Shown piece after piece: positions 6,492 through 11,219 of a stretch of 11,219 nucleotides of DNA. The notes under the pieces were generated by a model, which searched no databases, was not told where the DNA came from, and worked only from the letters and a program-made list of their open reading frames with translations. This DNA comes from JBDNFP01 sp041689775. GTDB lineage: Bacteria; Bacteroidota; Bacteroidia; Cytophagales; Spirosomataceae. The position numbers and the translations under genes are program-made. The stretch's first letter is position 1; each line of letters opens with the position of its first letter. The stretch lies in the NCBI GenBank assembly GCA_041689775.1, contig JBDNFP010000160.1:1-11219 (forward strand), written 5' to 3'.

Positions 6492-7946
6492 ATGTCTAAA
6501 AAAGAACCATTATTATCCGGAGCAAAACCTACCCGCCGGGACTTCGTGAAAGCCTCAACCCTAGTGGCTTCTTCATTCTTCATTGTTCCCCGTCACGTTC
6601 TGGGGAAAGGGTTTGTCGCCCCCAGCGACAAGCTTAATATTGCCGGTATTGGTGTCGGTGGAAAGGGCAAAAGTGATCTGGCGGCTTTTGCCAAGAGTCC
6701 TAATGTTAACATTGTGGCGCTTTGTGATGTGGACGACCGTCAGGCGGTTGACTCCCGCACGGCCTTCCCAAAAGCCAATTACTACAAAGATTTCCGCGAA
6801 ATGCTGGCCAAAGAGGGGAAATCTATAGATGCCTGTTCGATTTCCACTCCCGATAACACACACGCCGTGGCAACCTTGGCTGCGATGCAGCTAGGAAAGC
6901 ACGTGTACACCCAAAAACCCTTGACGCACGATATTTACGAGGCCCGGATTTTGGGTCAGGCGGCCAAGAAGTACAAAGTAATTACGCAAATGGGAAATCA
7001 GGGTGGATCGGGAAACGGTGTGCGCCGGATGCAAGAGATCTATGATTCAGGAATCATCGGTGACGTGCATGAGGTCCTCACCTGGACCAATCGTCCGGTT
7101 TGGCCGCAGGCGGTACCTACTGACAAAACCTACCCGATCCCCAAAGAACTGGATTTTGACCTGTGGCTTGGCCCCGCTCCCAAAGTGGGCTACAACGAAG
7201 CCTACCTGCCCTGGAACTGGCGTGGCTGGTGGCCCTACGGTACCGGAGCACTGGGTGATATGGCCTGCCATATCATGGACCCCGTGTATCGGATATTGCC
7301 GATTCTCTATCCCAATTCGGTTGAGTGCAGCGTGTCAGGTTCGTGGACATTTACTTTACGTCCGCAAGATCATAATCCGGATTGGACGCCCTTTTCGACA
7401 AGTATCCACCTCAACTATCCACGCAATGACGGTAAAGGAGATATTAAAGTAAGTTGGTACGACGGCGGTATCATGCCAGAACTACCCGAGGAGTTGAATC
7501 CTGGTGAAGCTTTTGGTAATTCAGATGGTGGTGTATTGTTTATTGGTTCAAAAGGAAAGCTGATGGCTGATTGCTACGGCGCCAGGCCCCGGCTGTTACC
7601 GCTGAAAGAGAATGAGTACATCAATATCCCCGAGACCATAGAGCGGGTACCCGACGAAAATCACTACCTCCAATGGGTGAACGCCTGCATCGACGGTTAC
7701 GGCAAAGGCAAGGTGAGTTCACCGTTTGAGTACGCAGCGTCTTTTGCCGAAAGTATCCTGATCGGTAACTTGGCTATTCGTAGCTGGATGCTACGCGATA
7801 ACCCGGAAGCCAAGCGGTCAGCGGATCGGTACAACGGCCGTAAAAAACTCTTTTGGGATGCCGAAAATATGAAAATTACCAACTACGAACCAGCCAATCA
7901 ATACGTGAAGCGGGAGTATCGCAACGGCTGGGATTTGGTATTGTAA
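6492..7946 (+). CDS. Tat-exported Gfo/Idh/MocA family oxidoreductase
   Basis: This 484-residue protein has a twin-arginine signal (TRRDFVK, residues 14-20, followed by a short hydrophobic stretch ASTLVASSFFIV), so it should be folded with its cofactor and exported to the periplasm. The N-terminal Rossmann fold has AGIGVGGKG (51-59) and a CDVDD beta-2 end that would contact the NAD(P) ribose. The lysine of the family's EKP motif is present as TQKP (140-143). The C-terminal substrate domain includes GDMACHIMD (255-263). Relatives include glucose-fructose oxidoreductase and GH109-type enzymes that keep a tightly bound nicotinamide cofactor while acting on sugars. The substrate here is unknown. 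The ATG at 6492 is chosen over an upstream TTG (6462) because it places the RR motif at the usual distance. The gene is followed by a terminator. Confidence 0.92.
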   Translation: MSKKEPLLSGAKPTRRDFVKASTLVASSFFIVPRHVLGKGFVAPSDKLNIAGIGVGGKGKSDLAAFAKSPNVNIVALCDVDDRQAVDSRTAFPKANYYKDFREMLAKEGKSIDACSISTPDNTHAVATLAAMQLGKHVYTQKPLTHDIYEARILGQAAKKYKVITQMGNQGGSGNGVRRMQEIYDSGIIGDVHEVLTWTNRPVWPQAVPTDKTYPIPKELDFDLWLGPAPKVGYNEAYLPWNWRGWWPYGTGALGDMACHIMDPVYRILPILYPNSVECSVSGSWTFTLRPQDHNPDWTPFSTSIHLNYPRNDGKGDIKVSWYDGGIMPELPEELNPGEAFGNSDGGVLFIGSKGKLMADCYGARPRLLPLKENEYINIPETIERVPDENHYLQWVNACIDGYGKGKVSSPFEYAASFAESILIGNLAIRSWMLRDNPEAKRSADRYNGRKKLFWDAENMKITNYEPANQYVKREYRNGWDLVL

Positions 7947-7965
7947 TATTCTGATGTAGAGAATT

Positions 7966-8007
7966 AAAAACGGTGCAGCCTGTCGACTTGGCTGTGCCGT
8001 TTTTTTT
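7966..8007 (+). terminator. Rho-independent terminator of the oxidoreductase gene
   Basis: AAAAACGGTGCAGCC (7966-7980) pairs with GGCTGTGCCGTTTTT (7990-8004), with two G-T wobbles and a 9-base loop. A run of eight T follows the core stem (8000-8007). It starts about 20 bases after the stop codon. Confidence 0.9.
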
Positions 8008-8115
8008 GGCAAAAAAATTTAGTAACCGAAAAATAATTATTGGTTCCCAATGCATAAGTTACCCGAAAAAATGATTATATATATATTTAATATCAACCTT
8101 ACAGCTACTACATTT

Positions 8116-8604
8116 ATGAAAAAACAAGCTACTTCCCTGTTAGCCTCCCTGTTTTTAATGCTGGTCCTAACTTCCTTCAGTAATGATGCAAAAGCCCAAA
8201 AAGTATTTTTGTGGAAAGATTACAAGTTGCAGATTACTGTACCCAATGATTTTCGGATGAGAACGAACACCAGCGAGTCGTTTGAAATGAAAGGGGATGG
8301 TATGGAATTGATTATGAATATCGTAGAGGAAGACATCACGCTCGAAGATCTGGAAGAGGCCACCATTGCTGGAGCCGATGAAATGGAACTGGATGAGGTT
8401 GACGAGGCTACGGAGGTTAATTCCAATGGACTGCAAGGATATTACGTAGAGGGCTACAAGGACGGCTCGCGTATTATGTTTGCGGGTATGCTGGATCCAC
8501 GCACGCAGACTAACTTTTTTATCGCGATTGTATTTGCTGACGACGACGATCAGGCAGAAGAAGACGCTTTGAAAATTTTGAATAGTATCAAAAGACTACG
8601 ATAA
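8116..8604 (+). CDS. Small acidic exported protein of unknown function
   Basis: I do not recognise this 162-residue protein as a named family. It begins at the ATG 8116 with a Sec signal peptide (residues 1-28, KKQATSLLASLFLMLVLTSF ending DAKA-Q); an in-frame ATG at 8050 would add an unsuitable leader. The mature part is strongly acidic, with a cluster around residues 70-100 (VEEDITLEDLEEATIAGADE, DEVDEATE) and another ADDDDQAEEDA near 145-155. It ends ALKILNSIKRLR. The alternation of beta-strand-like segments with a final helix of the form ILNSIK resembles DcrB/PsbP-like exported proteins, but that is a structural guess. An AT run precedes it (TATATTTA at 8082-8089 may be a -7 element). No terminator is evident before the next gene. 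Confidence 0.8.
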   Translation: MKKQATSLLASLFLMLVLTSFSNDAKAQKVFLWKDYKLQITVPNDFRMRTNTSESFEMKGDGMELIMNIVEEDITLEDLEEATIAGADEMELDEVDEATEVNSNGLQGYYVEGYKDGSRIMFAGMLDPRTQTNFFIAIVFADDDDQAEEDALKILNSIKRLR

Positions 8605-8640
8605 GCCACGAAGATATTGACTTTCAGGGCAGTGATCACG

Positions 8641-8670
8641 TTTAAGTAAATAGTATTTATTTTAGTTTTA
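8641..8670 (+). promoter_or_regulatory. Possible promoter of the CHRD lipoprotein gene
   Basis: TTTAAG at 8641 and TAGTTTTA at 8663-8670 resemble the Bacteroidota -33 (TTTG) and -7 (TAnnTTTG) boxes, with about 19 bases between them. Both boxes deviate at their final position, and the leader to the ATG would be about 60 bases. This is a weak motif match only. Confidence 0.25.
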
Positions 8671-8738
8671 GACAACCTTTCGGCCTCACAGCCCGTATGT
8701 AGTAGTGTAGAATCTGAAACTTAAACGAAACAAAGAAA

Positions 8739-9167
8739 ATGAAACATGTTGCACTAGTAGGACTTTTCCTGATGACATTGGTAATGGGCTGTAAAGACAA
8801 GGAGAAAATGACTCCCGAAACACAAGTAATGGCTACTTTATCAGGCTCATCGGAAGTACCTGCTAATCCGTCTACTTCTACTGGTAAGGTGGAAGGTACC
8901 TTTAATGAAGAAACAAAAATGTTGATGCTGAATGTTACATACTCAGGTTTTACTCCGGTTGCCTGGCACATTCACAAAGCAGCAGCCGGTACTAATGGTG
9001 GAGTTATCTTTAATTTAGGTACCACATTTACCTCACCTTTCATGTACATGAAAACACTTAGTGTTGAGCAGGAAGCTGATTTGAAAGCCGGACTGTACTA
9101 TGTAAACCTTCACTCTGCTACTTACGGCGGGGGCGAAGTTCGTGGCCAATTGGGTGTTACGAAATAA
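8739..9167 (+). CDS. CHRD-domain lipoprotein
   Basis: This 142-residue protein has a lipoprotein signal peptide with lipobox LVMG-C (Cys18), so it should be lipid-anchored. The residues after the Cys are charged (KDKEK), vaguely like the acidic/lysine export signal that sends some Bacteroidota lipoproteins to the cell surface; that is inference. Residues about 28-140 form one CHRD domain (named from chordin): ATLSGSSEVPANPS, VAWHIHKAAAG and the terminal YYVNLHSATYGGGEVRGQL are characteristic. Bacterial CHRD proteins have no settled function. The size fits a single-domain member and it looks complete. The gene lies 134 bp after the acidic exported protein and converges on the sulfatase gene across a shared terminator. 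Confidence 0.9.
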   Translation: MKHVALVGLFLMTLVMGCKDKEKMTPETQVMATLSGSSEVPANPSTSTGKVEGTFNEETKMLMLNVTYSGFTPVAWHIHKAAAGTNGGVIFNLGTTFTSPFMYMKTLSVEQEADLKAGLYYVNLHSATYGGGEVRGQLGVTK

Positions 9168-9198
9168 TTGCTCAAACTGCTTCGGGTTCCGGAGAATA

Positions 9199-9242
9199 AA
9201 TAAAAATGGGGAGTGGCCAATTAGCCACTCCCCATTTTTATT
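9199..9242. terminator. Bidirectional terminator between the CHRD and sulfatase genes
   Basis: A perfect 19-bp stem (9199-9217 with 9224-9242) closes a 6-base loop. The G+C core GGGGAGTGGC / GCCACTCCCC is flanked by A5 on the left and T5 on the right, giving a T-run on either strand. It sits between two convergent stop codons (9167 and 9263). Confidence 0.92.
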
Positions 9243-9262
9243 AGTAGGTATTTGGGTAATTC

Positions 9263-10837
9263 TTAATCATCAATCAACCCCTTTTCGTAGTCACTGTCGT
9301 TCACCCAATTAGTCTGAAACTTTTCACCCTTCATGTAGCGCTCATAAAAGCCATTCATATCCTGATTGAACGGGTACTGTTCGTACAAATGTCCGTAGCC
9401 TTGCATCCGTAAATCGCCTTGGGCAAGAAGTTTGGCCTCCATTTCTTTTTCCATAGCTTTTTTGGTGACCTGGTACTTAGAAAGCGTAGCGAGGTTGGTG
9501 AGGCAATCGGGATCTTTTTTTAGGTCAAATAATTCTTCGGCCGGGCGTTTCCCAAAGCATAAATCCCAGAAAGTTTTGTCCACCCCATTGCGGCGATTGT
9601 TCAAGATAAGCGTTTTGGTTGGGCTTCCGTCCGTGTTAAGGTACCCGGTTTCGGGGTTACAGGCGGGCCAACGGCCATTTTCGTAGTTTTTGAGGTACAG
9701 CATTCCGTTTTTGTGTAGGCCCCGGATGGGGTAGCCTACGTCATTCGGGCGACCGTAGTCGTGGCGCTCCTGCCCAATCAATTGGAAATTACGGTCGGCT
9801 TCCACCTGTCCGGCTTTGGTACTGCCAAAAATGCTCGTTAGACTCCTACCAATCAGGGAGCGCATGCCTGATTCCACGACTGATACCCCTGCCACATCCA
9901 GAAAAGTAGGAGCCAAGTCCGTCATGTTTACGTAGTCAGTGACTACCCGACCGGGTTTTTTAATGCCATTTTTCCACATCACGGCAAAAGGTACATGGTT
10001 AGCGTTCTCGTAGCCATTACCCTTTACCCTCGGGAAGGGCATTCCGTGATCGGAGGTGAAAATTAGTAAGGTATTTTCCAGCTGTCCATTGTCTTCCAAT
10101 GTTTTGAGCACTTTGGCTACGTGGCTATCGAGGTACTCAATTTCGTAGGCGTAATCGAGCAGGTCAGTGCGGGTAGTAAGAGAATCCGGGAAGTAGCCCG
10201 GTACGTGCTCGATCATGTCGGGCCGTTTATTTCCTTTCCTGATTCCGACGCCGTATTCGTAGGCGCGGTGCGGTTCATGAAAGCCGAGCCAGAAAGACCA
10301 GGGCTTTCCATCCGACTGTTTTACAAAGTCGGCAAAGTTACCCGAGTAATCATTATCAGACATCGCCTTGGCGGGCGGGGTAGTTTTGAGAGTAGCATAG
10401 TTTTTAATCAGTAGCTCCCTTTTACTTCCGTCTTCGTGGAGGGCAGTGCCGGGTGCGTAGCCCTTGCCCGTGTATCCTACAAAATAGCCGTTTTCGGCCA
10501 GTGCTTCCGGATACGTTTTGAAGTAGTTCGGGAAGTAAATACCGTGGTTCATGCCGGCGTCGAGCTGCCAGGGGTTTCGTCCCGTCAGCATCACTGAGCG
10601 GGAAGGAGCGCATTTGGCGTTGGGAGTATAGGCATTCTTAAACAAGATACCTTCCCGGGCAATGCGGTCGAAGGCGGGAGTGTTCACCCAGGTACGGCCG
10701 TAGGCACTCATGTCTAGCCCGGCGTCGTCGGCCACAATGTATAGAATATTGGGTTTGGTAGCCTCGGGAGTTGGATAGAAAGACATAAAGCCAACTACTC
10801 CGCTGATGCCCAGAAGGATTGCAAGCAGTTTTTTCAT
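9263..10837 (-). CDS. Exported sulfatase, S1 (formylglycine) type
   Basis: This 524-residue protein has an N-terminal Sec signal (MKKLLAILLGISGVVGFMSF). NILYIVADDAG (30-40) gives the calcium-binding Asp37-Asp38 pair. KCAPSRSVMLTGR (75-87) is the sulfatase signature C-x-P-x-R, whose Cys76 is converted to formylglycine. Further active-site residues are TGK (Lys125), HEPH (187-190) and TSDHGM (Asp263, His264). The overall pattern resembles heparan N-sulfatase/arylsulfatase-type members that remove sulfate esters or N-sulfates from glycans, but the substrate cannot be read. Activity needs a formylglycine-generating enzyme, which is not encoded in this window. There is also no SusC/SusD or glycosidase neighbour, so it stands outside a visible utilization locus. 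The start ATG (10835-10837) opens on the signal peptide. The frame is intact. Confidence 0.93.
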   Translation of the reverse strand: MKKLLAILLGISGVVGFMSFYPTPEATKPNILYIVADDAGLDMSAYGRTWVNTPAFDRIAREGILFKNAYTPNAKCAPSRSVMLTGRNPWQLDAGMNHGIYFPNYFKTYPEALAENGYFVGYTGKGYAPGTALHEDGSKRELLIKNYATLKTTPPAKAMSDNDYSGNFADFVKQSDGKPWSFWLGFHEPHRAYEYGVGIRKGNKRPDMIEHVPGYFPDSLTTRTDLLDYAYEIEYLDSHVAKVLKTLEDNGQLENTLLIFTSDHGMPFPRVKGNGYENANHVPFAVMWKNGIKKPGRVVTDYVNMTDLAPTFLDVAGVSVVESGMRSLIGRSLTSIFGSTKAGQVEADRNFQLIGQERHDYGRPNDVGYPIRGLHKNGMLYLKNYENGRWPACNPETGYLNTDGSPTKTLILNNRRNGVDKTFWDLCFGKRPAEELFDLKKDPDCLTNLATLSKYQVTKKAMEKEMEAKLLAQGDLRMQGYGHLYEQYPFNQDMNGFYERYMKGEKFQTNWVNDSDYEKGLIDD

Positions 10838-10938
10838 GAATGAAAGGGTATAGAAGTCTATAAGGTTACTAATTAACTTTATAGAGGATACGATGGAACA
10901 TACTAACTACGTACAGAAGCGTTAAGGCAGTACTTTAT

Positions 10939-10955
10939 AACTGATGTTACGCAAG
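10939..10955. repeat. Candidate right terminal repeat of the IS at the window edge
   Basis: TAACTGATGTTACGCAA lies immediately beyond the transposase stop codon (10964-10966), where an IS terminus is expected. It reads like the TTGCGTAACATCAGTT-type ends I associate with such IS elements. The opposite end and any target duplication are outside the window, so this rests on position and recollection only. Confidence 0.25.
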
Positions 10956-10963
10956 TCGTCCGT

Positions 10964-11219
10964 TTATCCAAATGAGATGTTGCCTTCGTGCTTTAGTTTG
11001 AGTGATTCTAGTTCTTTGAAAGCGGCCTGAATGGCCTTGACATAGATTTTGCCTTTCAGGGCGAAATGGTTGAGTTTATCACAGATTTTCAGCCGCTCCA
11101 ACTTGATGTAGGCGCATAGACTGGCAAAGAAGTGGGTACGTTGAGTCTGCACCGTTCTGGTGGGCGACTTTTGTAAAGAAGCATTGTTTTTCAGCAACTT
11201 ATGATAATCCTCGATTCCC
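10964..11219 (-). CDS. C-terminal part of a DDE transposase, 5' end off the window
   Basis: The minus-strand frame is open from the window edge to the TAA at 10964-10966. It reads IEDYHKLLKNNASLQKSPTR near the edge, then HFFASLCAYIKLERLK and KLNHFALKGKIYVKAIQAAF. This is the C-terminus of an IS4-superfamily/IS701-like transposase; the Glu of the EDYHK stretch matches the third residue of the DDE triad in such enzymes. About 84 codons are visible without lesion. The sequence before the in-frame TTG at 11195-11197 continues the family pattern, so the gene does not start there but outside the window. Whether the whole element is functional cannot be judged. It sits about 125 bp upstream of the sulfatase start and is transcribed towards it. 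Confidence 0.8.
   Translation of the reverse strand, partial: GIEDYHKLLKNNASLQKSPTRTVQTQRTHFFASLCAYIKLERLKICDKLNHFALKGKIYVKAIQAAFKELESLKLKHEGNISFG

Noticed and set aside
7003..7452. 149-codon plus-strand frame within the oxidoreductase gene
   Set aside because: It is an alternative frame of an intact, motif-complete gene, and its translation is rich in Arg, Pro, Trp and Cys.
8073..8090. AT dinucleotide run as a possible phase-variation tract
   Set aside because: It is short, lies outside the coding sequence and is ordinary for an AT-rich leader.
6492..9167. A single operon of oxidoreductase, acidic protein and CHRD lipoprotein
   Set aside because: A strong terminator (7966-8007) separates the oxidoreductase from the others, and the 134-bp gap before the CHRD gene contains a possible promoter.

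Overview
The window looks like chromosomal DNA of a Bacteroidota bacterium of the order Cytophagales (Spirosoma/Dyadobacter-like). The basis is protein content: DUF2911, CHRD lipoprotein, S9 peptidase, a Tat-exported Gfo/Idh/MocA oxidoreductase, an exported S1-type sulfatase, and an N-terminal zinc-ribbon-like carboxypeptidase-regulatory protein of a kind I associate with this order. Shine-Dalgarno sequences are also largely absent. The genus is inference; there is no rRNA or other marker gene.

Layout. 2-765: decayed transposase remnant (integrase core), frameshifted and with its catalytic Glu changed to Ala. 920-1498: intact exported DUF2911 protein, closed by a very strong hairpin terminator (1614-1659). 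1705-3581: a gene graveyard. It holds a C-terminal scrap of a carboxypeptidase-regulatory-like gene, the first ~140 codons of a class 1 fructose-1,6-bisphosphatase gene (fbp), a complete but doubly frameshifted copy of the same carboxypeptidase-regulatory-like family, and a duplicated intergenic segment carrying a third scrap (an orphan start of that family). 3590-6079 (minus): intact secreted S9 prolyl-oligopeptidase-family peptidase with its own terminator. 6492-7946 (plus, divergent): Tat-exported Gfo/Idh/MocA oxidoreductase with terminator. 8116-8604: small acidic exported protein of unknown function. 8739-9167: CHRD-domain lipoprotein. It converges on the sulfatase (9263-10837, minus), and the two share a bidirectional terminator. 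10964-11219 (minus): C-terminal end of a DDE transposase that runs off the window.

The intact genes look like single-gene transcription units: nearly all are separated by clear terminators, and none overlap. All six appear to be exported (four Sec signal peptides, one lipoprotein, one Tat signal). This fits a periplasmic/envelope role in peptide, sugar or sulfated-glycan turnover, but they do not form a recognisable operon or polysaccharide utilization locus (no SusC/SusD, sigma/anti-sigma pair or sulfatase-maturating enzyme is visible).

I see no convincing new biological system. The most unusual part is 1705-3581, where ~80 % identical repeat copies flank a truncated fbp and three relics of one gene family can be recognised. 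Transposase remnants at both window edges suggest an unstable segment.
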